A model generated the notes under the pieces. That model was not told the origin of the DNA, did no database searches, and saw only the letters and a list, made by a program, of their open reading frames with translations. Below are positions 52,212 to 61,918 of a stretch of DNA of 64,000 nt, piece by piece. Positions within the stretch are counted from its first letter, which is position 1. Each line of letters starts with the position of its first letter. Both the position numbers and the translations under genes were made by a program. Origin of the DNA: Bacteroidales bacterium (lineage in GTDB: Bacteria; Bacteroidota; Bacteroidia; Bacteroidales; F082); assembly GCA_024689285.1 (NCBI GenBank), contig JAILDR010000208.1:1-64000 (forward strand). The letters run 5' to 3'.

Positions 52212-54878
52212 ATGAAAAAGACATTATTTTTCCTTACAATGATGCTGGTAAGCATCGGGCTGATGGCCCAAGTTGAAAAAGTCTTCGACTTCAACAATTA
52301 TGAATACGGAGAGAACCCCAACCATCTCCTGAACGGCCAGGACGGCTGGTTTGTCCGCGTGCACCATGCGGGCAACGGAGCCTTCACGCCTTTGTATACC
52401 GACTACATGGGCCACTTCTGGGGCACCACCCCGCCCATCCCTACGGCTGACGAGACCATCGGCGTGTTCTCTGACGCATCGGGTACCGCCTTCGGCGACA
52501 TCGCCACGCACGACATCACCCAATATGGCTTCGACTTCTCGGAGGGCGGCGTCATCGAGATTGAATGCGACATCCTCCGCCAATGGTGGGGCGACTTCTT
52601 CGGCATCGGCTACGACGGCAACGGCGATGGCTCGGTTCTGCCTCCTTTGCGCAAGGCCTCCTCGGCTAATGCCATTTGCGAGCCGGTCTATCCCGACGAG
52701 AACAGCACCATCCCCGATGGCGGCATCTACATGATGATGACGGGCGTCAACCCCAGCAACCCGCTCTTCATGAACGGCGTGGTGCTGCCCAGCAACACGA
52801 TGGCCTGCAACTTCCAGCCTATCGGCTCAGACAGCCATTGGTATGCCTGGAAGGTCTCCATCGACCTGGATGCCAACAATGGACAGGGTGCCGTCACCCT
52901 CTACATGAAATACGACGACCTGAACGCCGAATGGGAAGCTGTGCCTGAGTGCCAGGGTGTCAACGCGGGACTCACCCCCGGCAGCGGCGACAAATACGAC
53001 CCCGCCATGTGGCACTACATCTATATGCTCAACAGCGGCTGGGGCGGATTCGACAACTTCGTCGTGCGCCATTTCCCTGGAGGACTGGCAGCCCAGTTCA
53101 TCGACTTTGCCAACATCTCCGACCAGCTGGTCTATAACGAGCCCATCACCCTTGAGGCCTCTTCCACTTCGGGCCTGCCTGTGACCTTCGAAGTCGTTCA
53201 AGGCCCCGCCACCATCGAAGGCAACATCCTTACCCTTACCGGCGAGGAAGGCTCCGTAAAGGTGAAAGCCGTCCAGCCCGGCGACGGCACCAACTGGCAG
53301 CCTGCCCCTTCGGTAACCCGTACTTTCTATGTGGTCGACCCCGAGAACTATTCACCTACGATGACCATCCGTCGCCCTTATGAAGGTACCAAGGTCTTTA
53401 TGCCCAACTTCGATAATCCTGTGATGGTGGTGCTGAGCGCCTATATCGAACATGGCTCCGTCCTGAAGTTCGAAGAAGTGAAGTGTGAGGTGGACGGACA
53501 AGAGCTGCTGCTGCAGACCGACTATCCCGACAATCCCGACAACGGCTACTGGTACACCACCTGGACCCCCTCCGGCCCCGGCTCCTACAACATGACCGTC
53601 AGCATCACCCAGACGGGCGGCAAGGTCACCACAGCCTCCAACACCTTTGAGGTGACCACCGACTACGACGATATGGTGGTGACAGCCCTCAACGGCGAAG
53701 TGGTGGTGACCACCTCGCAGTTTACCGCCTACGGTGAATTCGCCTTCCCCACACACGTCAACGCCTTTAATGCCATCAACCTGCATTATCTGCACAACTG
53801 CGTCAACGGCAACTGCAACACTTACGACCATGCGAGCCACGTGCGCGTGAAGAACTATCGTGGCGACTGGGTGGAGCTCTGCCGCTATATCACCCCCTTC
53901 GGCGTGGAATGCGTCGACGACCTTGACGTTACCGATTTCACCTCCGTGCTGCAAGGTCTCGTGGAGTTTGAATACTACTGCGAACAGTATTCCACAGGTG
54001 AAGGATACAACCCAACCGCCGTGTTTGAATACACCAAAGGCACGCCTGAGTATCCCTACGTGGACATGCAGGAAATTTGGTACGGCAACTACGCCTTCGG
54101 CGACTATGCCGACCTTTGCCCCATCCCGATGCGCTCCATCAAGTTTGACCCCTGTGTCGAGAAAGCCAAGCTGCAAATCACAACCTCTGGCCACAACTGG
54201 AGCGATACACAAAACGGAGTCTACAACACAGGCAACGCCGCCGAGTTTTATGAGGCAACGCACAATATTAATATCAACGGCTCCACCATTTACACCCAAC
54301 ACCTGTGGGAAGCTTGCACTCCCAATCCTGCTGGTTGCCAGCCTCAGAACGGCACTTGGACTTATCCCCGCGCTGGATGGTGCCCGGGCAGCATGGCTAT
54401 GGTGTGGAACTACAGCCTCGATGAATACCTTCCCGACGGCGGCGCCGACCTGCTTTATGAGTTCGACCCGACCTATGTCGACCAATGCCACCCCAACTAC
54501 CCCGACTGCGTGAGCGGACAAAACAGCTGCCCCGACTGCGACAACTCAAGCAACCCCTTCCTGAGGATTTCAACCAAGCTGGTGACCTACAGCCACAATA
54601 CCGACATCCTGATGGACGTGCCCCAATATCCCGACGTCTACGACGACCCGTTTGAGGTAACAATTACGCCCAATCCTGCAAGAGGCCGCATGACCCTCAC
54701 CACAGACTACGACAAAGGCGTTGCAAGCGTCCGCATCATCAACGCCCAGGGCGTTACCGTTCGCAAAATCAACCTGAGAGGCTCGGCCACCATCGACGTG
54801 AGCGACCTCGCGGCTGGCGTTTACATCGTCCACGTCATCGGTAGCCAGGTGGTGACGAAAAAGGTGGTGATACAATAA
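52212..54878 (+). CDS. PNGase F-like peptide-N-glycosidase with T9SS sorting domain
   Basis: 888 residues: signal peptide (about 1-19, LMAQ), an N-terminal beta domain (about 20-300), an Ig-like part (about 300-390), then about 390-790 a PNGase F-type double domain and a T9SS domain (ITPNPARGRMTLTTDY, GVYIVHVIGSQ). Shared with Flavobacterium PNGase F: CNTYDHASHVRV against CDEWDRYANVYV, YITPFGV against FITPYWV, DVTDFTSVLQG against DVTDFKSLLSG, GTPEYPY against GTPDYKY, and RAGWCPG identical. The catalytic acids align: Asp539, Glu591 and Glu678 for Asp60, Glu118 and Glu206, with spacings 52/87 against 58/88. It should release N-glycans from Asn of glycoproteins outside the cell, feeding the adjacent SusC/SusD. 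Confidence 0.85.
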   Translation: MKKTLFFLTMMLVSIGLMAQVEKVFDFNNYEYGENPNHLLNGQDGWFVRVHHAGNGAFTPLYTDYMGHFWGTTPPIPTADETIGVFSDASGTAFGDIATHDITQYGFDFSEGGVIEIECDILRQWWGDFFGIGYDGNGDGSVLPPLRKASSANAICEPVYPDENSTIPDGGIYMMMTGVNPSNPLFMNGVVLPSNTMACNFQPIGSDSHWYAWKVSIDLDANNGQGAVTLYMKYDDLNAEWEAVPECQGVNAGLTPGSGDKYDPAMWHYIYMLNSGWGGFDNFVVRHFPGGLAAQFIDFANISDQLVYNEPITLEASSTSGLPVTFEVVQGPATIEGNILTLTGEEGSVKVKAVQPGDGTNWQPAPSVTRTFYVVDPENYSPTMTIRRPYEGTKVFMPNFDNPVMVVLSAYIEHGSVLKFEEVKCEVDGQELLLQTDYPDNPDNGYWYTTWTPSGPGSYNMTVSITQTGGKVTTASNTFEVTTDYDDMVVTALNGEVVVTTSQFTAYGEFAFPTHVNAFNAINLHYLHNCVNGNCNTYDHASHVRVKNYRGDWVELCRYITPFGVECVDDLDVTDFTSVLQGLVEFEYYCEQYSTGEGYNPTAVFEYTKGTPEYPYVDMQEIWYGNYAFGDYADLCPIPMRSIKFDPCVEKAKLQITTSGHNWSDTQNGVYNTGNAAEFYEATHNININGSTIYTQHLWEACTPNPAGCQPQNGTWTYPRAGWCPGSMAMVWNYSLDEYLPDGGADLLYEFDPTYVDQCHPNYPDCVSGQNSCPDCDNSSNPFLRISTKLVTYSHNTDILMDVPQYPDVYDDPFEVTITPNPARGRMTLTTDYDKGVASVRIINAQGVTVRKINLRGSATIDVSDLAAGVYIVHVIGSQVVTKKVVIQ

Positions 54879-54923
54879 TACCGGCGTTTCTCTGTTATGA
54901 ACGGACGAAGGTAATCTCATACT

Positions 54924-56423
54924 ATGGCAGAAAACAAATTAGGATCTTTGGCAAAGCAAACCGCCATCTACGGTTTGAGTAGCATTATCGGCAGGTTTTT
55001 GAACTACCTGCTGGTGCCGCTGTACACCTATACGATTGCAGCAGAATCAGGCGGCTATGGCATTGTCACCAACCTCTATGCCTATACCGCCCTGCTTCTG
55101 GTCATCCTGACTTTTGGTATGGAGACTACCTTCTTCCGCTTCTCCAACAAGGAAGGTGTCGATGCCGACAAGGCGTTCTCCACTTCGGGTCTGGCCGTGG
55201 GTTTTGTAGCTTTGGTGTTTGTGGTGCTGGTGAGCTTATTGCTCAAGCCCATCGCCAACGCCTTGGGCTATGCCGCCCATCCCGAGTTTGTGGAGATTAT
55301 GGCCATTATTGTGGCCTTCGATGCCTTTCAGGCCATCCTGTTTGCCCGTCTGCGTTACGAGAACAAGGCCATCAAGTTTGCTACGCTGAAGCTGCTGTTC
55401 ATCATCGCCAACATCGGGCTGAACCTGTTTGTCTTCCTCCTTGCCCCCGGGCTGAAAGAAAGCCATCCCGCCTTGATGGGCTGGTACGACAACAGCTATC
55501 AGGTGGGCTATATCTTCGTCGTCAATCTGATATGCACCAGCCTTATCACTTTGGGTTTCATCCCCGAACTGAAGAAGCTGAAATATGGCATCGATAAAGC
55601 CTTGTTGAAGCAGATGCTGAGCTACACGTGGCCCTTGCTGCTCTTGGGCTTGGCAGGCATTCTCAACCAAGTGGCCGACAAGATTTGCTATCGTTTCATC
55701 GTGCCGGGCAGGGAAGGTGAGGTGCAGTTAGGCATCTACGGAGCTTGCGTGAAAATCGCGATGATTATGGCGATGATTACGCAGGCCTTCCGCTATGCTT
55801 ACGAGCCTTTCGTCTTTGCCGGAAAGCGCGACAACGCCGACAAGGAAACCCAAGCCAAGGTGATGAAATACTTCATCATTTTCACGTTGTTTGCCTTCCT
55901 CGTCGTGGTGATGTATATGCCCATCCTCAAGCATATCATCAAGAGCGACTATTGGGAAGGCCTGCGTGTGGTGCCCATCGTGATGATGGCCGAAATCTTC
56001 ATGGGCATTTATTTCAATCTCTCGTTTTGGTACAAACTCATCGACGAGACGTGGTGGGGGGCCATCTTCTCTGGCATCGGTTGCGCGGTGTTGCTGGCCA
56101 TCAACTTCATCTTTGTCCCGAAATACGGCTACATGGCCTGTGCCTGGGGCGGTTTTGCGGGCTACGCCACCTGCATGGTGCTGTCTTATCTCGTTGGGCA
56201 GAAGAAAGCCCCGATACCCTATCAGCTGAAATCCGCATTCATCTACTTCGCCGTAGCGATGGCCTTGTATTTCGTGCAAAGGAGCATCCGCCTGGAGAGC
56301 ACCGCCCTGACTTTGCTCGTCAATACAGGGCTGCTGTTGGTGTTCTTCGCCTTTATCTGCTGGCGAGAGAAGGATCTGCTGAAGGGAGTGAGCAAGGCTG
56401 TTATGTCGAAACTGGGTAAGTGA
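54924..56423 (+). CDS. Polysaccharide flippase (Wzx/MOP superfamily)
   Basis: 499 residues with about 14 membrane helices. The start LGSLAKQTAIYGLSSIIGRF and the following LNYLLVPLYTYTI are typical of Bacteroidota oligosaccharide flippases that move undecaprenyl-linked glycans across the inner membrane. ETTFFRFSNKE and the TWPLLLLGLAGILNQVADK block match the same family. No glycosyltransferase cluster is nearby. It begins 45 bp after the PNGase-like gene without a clear terminator, and the GSCFA gene follows by 17 bp. Confidence 0.9.
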   Translation: MAENKLGSLAKQTAIYGLSSIIGRFLNYLLVPLYTYTIAAESGGYGIVTNLYAYTALLLVILTFGMETTFFRFSNKEGVDADKAFSTSGLAVGFVALVFVVLVSLLLKPIANALGYAAHPEFVEIMAIIVAFDAFQAILFARLRYENKAIKFATLKLLFIIANIGLNLFVFLLAPGLKESHPALMGWYDNSYQVGYIFVVNLICTSLITLGFIPELKKLKYGIDKALLKQMLSYTWPLLLLGLAGILNQVADKICYRFIVPGREGEVQLGIYGACVKIAMIMAMITQAFRYAYEPFVFAGKRDNADKETQAKVMKYFIIFTLFAFLVVVMYMPILKHIIKSDYWEGLRVVPIVMMAEIFMGIYFNLSFWYKLIDETWWGAIFSGIGCAVLLAINFIFVPKYGYMACAWGGFAGYATCMVLSYLVGQKKAPIPYQLKSAFIYFAVAMALYFVQRSIRLESTALTLLVNTGLLLVFFAFICWREKDLLKGVSKAVMSKLGK

Positions 56424-56440
56424 GGGAACAATTGTAGCAA

Positions 56441-57409
56441 ATGCAACTCCAAACAGAAATAAAGATCAAGCCATTAGGGCAGACCGTCAGCTATGGCGAC
56501 GGCCTGCTCTTTTTGGGCTCTTGCTTTGCCGACGAGGTGGGAAGCCTCTGCAAAGGCTTGGGCTTCAACGCTATGGTGAACCCTTTTGGCGTTTTATACA
56601 ATCCAGCCAGCATCGCCCAGTCTGTAGGGCGACTGCAAAGCGGCAAGCCTTTCGCCCACGACGAGGTGATAGCGGTAGGCGAAGGCTACTACTGCACCTT
56701 CAGCCACAACACCGACTTTTGGAGCCCCACCGAAGCATCTCTTCTCGAAAAGGTAAACATCCATCTTGCGAAAGCCCATCGGCATTTCCTTCAAACCAAC
56801 TGGGTCGTCATCAGCTTGGGCACCTCATGGGTGTTTTGCACGGCTCATGATGGCGGGTGCAGCAAAGCCAGTCAAGTAGTCTCCAACTGTCACAAGCTAC
56901 CCGCCTCACGCTTTGAAAGGCAATTCCTGCCTGTTGAGCAGTCTGTTCAATATCTTTCTGAAATCGTGAAGCAGCATCCCGACAAGCAGTTCGTTTTTAC
57001 CGTCTCTCCCTTGCGCCACCTGAAGGACGGCCTGCATGAGAACCAGCTGAGCAAAGCCGCTTTGCTGCTGGCCGTCGACCAAGTTTGCAAAACATACGGC
57101 AACGCCCATTACTTCCCCGCCTACGAAATCCTCTTGGACGAGTTGCGTGACTATCGCTTTTACAAAGAGGATATGACTCACCCCAGCGAGCAGGCGGTAC
57201 GTTACATCTGGGAACGTTTCACCCAATTCGCCATCAGTCCCTCGGCAAAGCTCGCTATGCAAGCCGTCTCTGGATTAAGGCAGATGCTGCACCACAAGCC
57301 TCTCTTTCCCGAGAGTGAGGCTTACCGGAAATTTGAACTCCTGAAAAATCAACGAATCAGCGAATTGCAAAGAGATTATCCCGACATCTGTTTGGAGAAC
57401 CTGCAATAA
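56441..57409 (+). CDS. GSCFA domain protein
   Basis: 322 residues. LLFLGSCFADEVG near the start is the family name motif, followed by NPFGVLYNPASIA, VISLGTSWVF, FTVSPLRHLKDGLHENQLSKA in two parts, and DMTHPSEQAVRYIWERF. These correspond to the SGNH-hydrolase-like layout: a nucleophile-type Ser in GSCF, and an Asp-x2-His pair in DMTHPS. The substrate is unknown; an esterase acting on surface or dietary glycans is plausible. Probably cotranscribed with the flippase; converges on the deaminase gene with 11 bp between. Confidence 0.88.
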   Translation: MQLQTEIKIKPLGQTVSYGDGLLFLGSCFADEVGSLCKGLGFNAMVNPFGVLYNPASIAQSVGRLQSGKPFAHDEVIAVGEGYYCTFSHNTDFWSPTEASLLEKVNIHLAKAHRHFLQTNWVVISLGTSWVFCTAHDGGCSKASQVVSNCHKLPASRFERQFLPVEQSVQYLSEIVKQHPDKQFVFTVSPLRHLKDGLHENQLSKAALLLAVDQVCKTYGNAHYFPAYEILLDELRDYRFYKEDMTHPSEQAVRYIWERFTQFAISPSAKLAMQAVSGLRQMLHHKPLFPESEAYRKFELLKNQRISELQRDYPDICLENLQ

Positions 57410-57420
57410 TTCCGCTTAGT

Positions 57421-57900
57421 TTAATACTCTACCTTGTCCTCTTTCTTCGCCCAGGTGCGGAAGGTTTTGATGGCCTCGTCACGTAGCAAAGGAATGAAAG
57501 GCACGGAACGTTCTGTGGAATGTTGCTCTAACTCCTTGTAGATGAAGTCGTCGGCAAAATTGATTTCAGCGGCGTCTTTCTTGGTGTTGCCGTAAAACAC
57601 CCCTTTGATGCGGGCCCAATAGATGGCACCGAGGCACATGGGGCAAGGCTCGCAGGAGGTGTAGATAACACAATCGGAGAGGTCGAAGGTGCCCAATATG
57701 CGGCATGCTTGGCGAATGGTGTTCACCTCGGCATGGGCGGTGGGGTCGTTGTCGCGGGTTACGCTATTCGAGCTGCCTGCTACTATTTCTCCGTCTCTCA
57801 CGATGACGGCACCGAAGGGTCCGCCTCCGTTTTTGACGCTCTCATCAGCGAGGCGGATGGCCTCGCGCATGAAGGTTTTATCTTGTTCTGTGATGTTCAT
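57421..57900 (-). CDS. guaD: Guanine deaminase-like nucleoside deaminase
   Basis: 159 residues of the cytidine/deoxycytidylate deaminase fold. Zinc and catalytic residues: HAEVNTI (His and Glu) and PCPMC. The C-terminal FADDFIYKEL, PFIPLLRDEA and the length match Bacillus-type GuaD, which uses a swapped C-terminal tail, rather than TadA. It would convert guanine to xanthine. It lies downstream of GH89 on the same strand (73 bp, with a GTCCC/GGGAC hairpin at 57960-57972), so it may be read from the GH89 transcript. Confidence 0.87.
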   Translation of the reverse strand: MNITEQDKTFMREAIRLADESVKNGGGPFGAVIVRDGEIVAGSSNSVTRDNDPTAHAEVNTIRQACRILGTFDLSDCVIYTSCEPCPMCLGAIYWARIKGVFYGNTKKDAAEINFADDFIYKELEQHSTERSVPFIPLLRDEAIKTFRTWAKKEDKVEY

Positions 57901-57973
57901 GGTTGTGTGTGTTATGCACAGGGGTTACGCTGGGCTTCACCGCCTGTTTAATATCCGACGTCCCTACGGGACT

Positions 57974-60196
57974 TCATTTCCTATACCGTACCTCTAATTC
58001 AGCACGATACTTGTCGGCAATATCTTTCGCTAAAGCGATACCATCGCCTTGCGGTTCGGCATTGAAGGAATGGAGACGCTCGCGCCACCATTGGCCTTCA
58101 TATTTGCAGATGCGCTCGTGGTAGGCTTTTTCGTCGAAGGGCTGACCTGCCTCGATGGCGGCGTCCACATCCTTGAAGAACTCCTTCCAGCGGTAGGCGT
58201 AATAGGTAGCCGTGAGGCCCGCCCAGGCGCGGCTGGCATACTCGTTGAGCAGGGCATCTTCCTCGCCCCAGGTGGTGATAAGGTTGCGGGCGTTGCTTTC
58301 AAAGTAGTCCTTGTCTTCTTCCGTCGTTCCTATGGCTCTCGCGTCGCGAATCCAGCGGCCCACGAGGAAAGCACTCTCGGTAGCCAAGATGGCATCGGTA
58401 TCATCGAGGATGCTGGTCATCGTCTTTTCAATCTGGCGCAAGGTCTCGAAGTCGCTTTCGCTATAGGCTTTCACATAGTCGGCATAGAGGTCGCTGAAGT
58501 AGTTGCCCAACAGCTGGCGGGTGATGTTGACTGCGTCGAAATGGCGCGTGCGGGTGTTGCAGTCGGCTGCCAGCAGGTGGTCAAGGGCATCCAGCAGGAT
58601 GATGTTGTTGTACCTGTAGGTAGGGGCGACGTAATACTGGCGGTATTCGTTGATGTTGCCCATCGTGGGTCTTTGGTTGATGCGGACGGTCTGTCCGGGC
58701 GAGGAGACCTTATTATATACGCTATCGGCCAGCAGCGTCCATGCGGCACGCATATTGGGGTCTTCCTTGCCGGCACGCTGGTCGGCAAGACGCAGCACCC
58801 AGGCGTCCACATCCTTGCTGAGCGGGTTGTCCCAAGCCTTCTCGAAGACGTATTCATACATGAAGGGGTTGCAGTCGAAACCCTCAAGGGTGGAGCCGAT
58901 ACCGACAAAGTTGTCGCCGCCTTTCTCAAAGGCACGCTCTATCCTCACATTCACAGTATCCAGGTTGCCGGCCAGCATCGAGTTGCCGCCAAAGTTGCCC
59001 AGATAGCACCAGATGTAAGGCACACCGTAATACGCATTGGTGCGTTCCCAAACGGGCTGTCTTTCGCAGTAGTAATCGAGCATGATATGTCGGTCTTTCG
59101 GCATCGAAGTGATGTAGGCCTCGATGCGGTTGTCGACCTCCCAATATTGACGCTCGTTCCAAAACAGCCAAGCCATCTCGAGCCATTTGGCCTGAGGGTC
59201 GGCGGCCTCAAGCGATTCATACACCTGACGGCTCACGCGAGCGAGGTATTCAGGCTCCCAACTCGGGGGAATCATCTCGTTGAAGATGTCGATGCCGTAG
59301 ATATGGTCGGTGCCGTAAAACTCAATCTCTTTCTCAATGAACTTCTTTTGTATCATGGGATACAACTCGCACTCGGGGTCGAGGAACTTGCACCAGCAGG
59401 TGCTGTCGAATCCTGCCCAATCGCCCAAGGAGGCCAAGGGCGCATCGGGATAGATGCGCTTGATGCAAGGCGGCACGTGACCTGCGAATCCGGGCAACAC
59501 GGGCTTCATGTTCAGCTCGCGTTCGCGGGCCACGATTTGTTTCTGAAGCTCCTTTTGGTTCTCCAACCACGACGTGGGTAGGGGACCGCCCCAGCGGTCG
59601 ATGTTTTGCATACGATGCCAAGGGAGGTGAGCCGGACCGGTGAAGTAGCTGCGAATCTCCTCGTCGGTAAGGCCCAACTCGCTCCACACCTCATACCATA
59701 CGCTCTCCTGTCCCGTGATGGCCAGCGGCAGGTTGATTCCGTTGAGGGCCATCCAGTCGATGAAGTGCTCCCATTGCGACCAGCCCCACCAAGGCAAAGT
59801 GTAGCCGAAAGTGCAATAATTCAGGAAGAAACGGTCGGGGACACGGGCACTCAGACTGACTTTTGCAGGCACTTCAGGCATCGTGGCGGGAAGCTGCAAA
59901 GGCTCTTCCATAAACCATGAATACTGGGCCATGCAATAATATTTCAGATAATGGTTCAAGCCGACAGCCATACTGTTGGCGTTGTTGCCCCGTATGACGA
60001 GGCTTTTGCCCCGGGTTTCGATTTCGAAGCGGTCGATGGTGTCAGCAAGCCGTTCAAGGACGATGTCTTGTGAATATTCGGGCACCACACGGTTCACCAA
60101 TCCGCGCATGGCGACGATTTCAGGGTCGGTTTCTTTTTTGCTACAACCGAAGCATAACGAGAGGCCCAAGAGGGCAAAAAAGTATAGCTTTTTCAT
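57974..60196 (-). CDS. GH89 alpha-N-acetylglucosaminidase lipoprotein
   Basis: 740 residues with a lipoprotein signal (Cys18 in LCFGCSKKE). The three NAGLU domains are in order: a small N-terminal alpha-beta domain (to about 110), a TIM barrel with DRFFLNYCTFGYTLPWWGW, LPWHRMQN, GIDIFNE307MIPPS and GSTLE438GFDCNP, and a helical C-terminal domain. Glu307 and Glu438 align with the two catalytic acids of human NAGLU (316 and 446). GH89 enzymes remove terminal alpha-linked GlcNAc, known from heparan sulfate and from gastric-type mucin caps. A minus-strand TACTTTTG (60226-60219) is its -7 box. Confidence 0.95.
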   Translation of the reverse strand: MKKLYFFALLGLSLCFGCSKKETDPEIVAMRGLVNRVVPEYSQDIVLERLADTIDRFEIETRGKSLVIRGNNANSMAVGLNHYLKYYCMAQYSWFMEEPLQLPATMPEVPAKVSLSARVPDRFFLNYCTFGYTLPWWGWSQWEHFIDWMALNGINLPLAITGQESVWYEVWSELGLTDEEIRSYFTGPAHLPWHRMQNIDRWGGPLPTSWLENQKELQKQIVARERELNMKPVLPGFAGHVPPCIKRIYPDAPLASLGDWAGFDSTCWCKFLDPECELYPMIQKKFIEKEIEFYGTDHIYGIDIFNEMIPPSWEPEYLARVSRQVYESLEAADPQAKWLEMAWLFWNERQYWEVDNRIEAYITSMPKDRHIMLDYYCERQPVWERTNAYYGVPYIWCYLGNFGGNSMLAGNLDTVNVRIERAFEKGGDNFVGIGSTLEGFDCNPFMYEYVFEKAWDNPLSKDVDAWVLRLADQRAGKEDPNMRAAWTLLADSVYNKVSSPGQTVRINQRPTMGNINEYRQYYVAPTYRYNNIILLDALDHLLAADCNTRTRHFDAVNITRQLLGNYFSDLYADYVKAYSESDFETLRQIEKTMTSILDDTDAILATESAFLVGRWIRDARAIGTTEEDKDYFESNARNLITTWGEEDALLNEYASRAWAGLTATYYAYRWKEFFKDVDAAIEAGQPFDEKAYHERICKYEGQWWRERLHSFNAEPQGDGIALAKDIADKYRAELEVRYRK

Positions 60197-60218
60197 TGAC
60201 TAAAAGTTTTGTATGGGG

Positions 60219-60450
60219 CAAAAGTAGGGATTTTTTCCACAAATTCACCTTCTCTTCCAAAAAAGTGCTACATTTCCAGCGTTTCTTTGGCGGCTTTGTG
60301 CCGCTGTACATATCGAACTAAGAAGCGTTATGCTTGACTTGTGAATGAAAACGTAGGAAATTGTATCCTTTCCTTTCTAATTCCCTTAGTAGGATGGATT
60401 CTGTATTTTGTAAAAAAGGACACAAATACTAAAGCAGCTGATGCTTATCC
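60219..60450. other. Intergenic stretch upstream of GH89
   Basis: Apart from the GH89 -7 box (minus strand TACTTTTG, 60226-60219) this AT-rich stretch between GH89 and the ATPase stop shows no gene, strong hairpin or repeat array. A TTGTATCCTTTC stretch (60361-60374) resembles one just upstream of the ATPase start (61709-61721). Confidence 0.5.
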
Positions 60451-61707
60451 TTAAACATCCAGAACCCACTTCCAAAGCGGCATCACCTGAATGGTCTTGC
60501 CGTCCTTTTCCAAAACGGTTTCCTCATCTTTGGTGATAATCATCAAGTCGTTCACATTCAAGCGTTTTGAGACTTTGATTAGGGCTTCGGTTTCGCGCTG
60601 GAAAGTGTCGTTATCTTGCAAGGAATATGAGGCTTGAATAAGTTTCCCCTGTTCGGGAAGATAAAAATCGACCTCAACGCCATTGTGATAAAAATAAACC
60701 TCGTCACCAAACCGCTTTATCAGATGGATAGCCACCATGTTTTCCAAAAGGCTGGTCTCGGGGTCGGGCAGAAAGAGGTTGAGGATGCCGTTGTCAATGA
60801 AATAATATTTGCGTTGGGTGCTGCGCTCAGTTAGTTTGCCGAGTATGTTCTCCAGCGGCAGCAATAGCCACGACTCGCACATGTAATTCACATAATCGAT
60901 GACAGTGTCGGTGCTGGTCTTTTTTCCAGTCGAACTCACCACGTTGGCCAAACGGTTGTAGGACGAAGGCTGTTTCACGCTCTCCGCCATTTTTTTGGTC
61001 AAGATGCGCAGGCCAAAGTCGTTGCGGATGTCGTAACGCGCAATCAAGTCGCCAAAGAAAATTTTGTTGAACAGTCCGCTAAGCCACGAGCGCTTGTCCT
61101 GCACATTCATCACCTCGGGCAGGCCGCCAAAGCGGAAATAGGTCTCAAAATGCCTCAAAATCTCCCTTTTATATAGGTGCAAGGCGTTTTTCTCCTTCAC
61201 ATCAATGCCCGCAAACGACAGATACTCAGCGAAGGAAAGCGGAAACACCTCTTTTGTCTCATAACGCCCGCCCAAAGTGGTCGCAATCTCCGAACTGAGC
61301 ATTTTGGCATTGCTTCCGGTGATGTAAACCGAGTATTTTTGGTCGGCCAACCGCCGCGCAAACTTCTCCCAACCTTCTACAATCTGAATCTCATCGAAAA
61401 AGAAAAATGGCTGAGTATCAAACATTTCCTCGTAAGCGGATTTGATGGTGTCCAAATCGGCCAAGGTCATTACACCGAGACGGTCATCCTCGAAATTGAA
61501 ATAACAGATTTCCTCCATGCGATGGCCAGCATCCAACAACTGGCGAATACGTTGGTACAACAAATACGACTTTCCGGCGCGACGCAAACCTACAAGCACA
61601 TAATTCAAGCCCTCCTCAAATGCATAATCGCGCTGATGAAAACTTACAGATGACACAAATCGCTGATTTTCAGCAATAATATCCTTTATCAAATCCTTAC
61701 TTACCAT
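60451..61707 (-). CDS. AAA family ATPase with DUF4143 domain, second copy
   Basis: 418 residues. Walker A GLRRAGKS, Walker B FFFDEIQ, then GWEKFARRLAD, ITGSNAKMLSSEIATTLGGR and a C-terminal DUF4143 part with VEVDFYLPEQGKLIQASYS. It is a paralogue of the protein at 29654-30928 with the same domain order and many identical blocks, so the two share ancestry but are clearly diverged. The upstream region differs completely: three 33-bp-spaced palindromes sit over its promoter, suggesting tight repression, possibly autoregulation or control by a partner not encoded here. Confidence 0.9.
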   Translation of the reverse strand: MVSKDLIKDIIAENQRFVSSVSFHQRDYAFEEGLNYVLVGLRRAGKSYLLYQRIRQLLDAGHRMEEICYFNFEDDRLGVMTLADLDTIKSAYEEMFDTQPFFFFDEIQIVEGWEKFARRLADQKYSVYITGSNAKMLSSEIATTLGGRYETKEVFPLSFAEYLSFAGIDVKEKNALHLYKREILRHFETYFRFGGLPEVMNVQDKRSWLSGLFNKIFFGDLIARYDIRNDFGLRILTKKMAESVKQPSSYNRLANVVSSTGKKTSTDTVIDYVNYMCESWLLLPLENILGKLTERSTQRKYYFIDNGILNLFLPDPETSLLENMVAIHLIKRFGDEVYFYHNGVEVDFYLPEQGKLIQASYSLQDNDTFQRETEALIKVSKRLNVNDLMIITKDEETVLEKDGKTIQVMPLWKWVLDV

Positions 61708-61730
61708 AGTTGTATCCTTTCTTTTGCCTG

Positions 61731-61832
61731 CAAAAATACAACTTTATCGTTTATAATCGACAAAATTATACTATTTTTATCGTTTATAATAGATAAAATA
61801 CTAAACTTTTTATCGTACATAGTCGATAAAAT
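61731..61832 (-). promoter_or_regulatory. ATPase promoter with three operator-like palindromes at 33-bp spacing
   Basis: Palindromic sites of the form TTTATCG-N8-CGATAAA start at 61743, 61776 and 61809, exactly 33 bp apart. The third (TTTTATCG...CGATAAAA) is perfect, the others have one or two changes. Minus-strand TATTTTTG (61738-61731) is the -7 box and TTG (61763-61761) inside the first site is a possible -33 element, so binding there would occlude the promoter. Three helical turns between sites would place them on one DNA face. Confidence 0.7.
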
Positions 61833-61918
61833 GGCGAAAAATGGCTTCTTTTATCATTACAAATCAAGGAAAAATTCACCAATAACGCATTTTCCAGTAG
61901 ATTTATCGCTTTATTTCA

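Noticed and set aside
53352..54521. Minus-strand gene opposite the PNGase-like gene
   Set aside because: It is a Val/Gly/His-rich shadow of a biased coding strand; the plus strand has a signal peptide, enzyme motifs and a T9SS domain.
61743..61832. CRISPR mini-array (24-bp repeats with 9-bp spacers)
   Set aside because: Spacers are far too short and the repeats are palindromic operator-like sites placed over a promoter.
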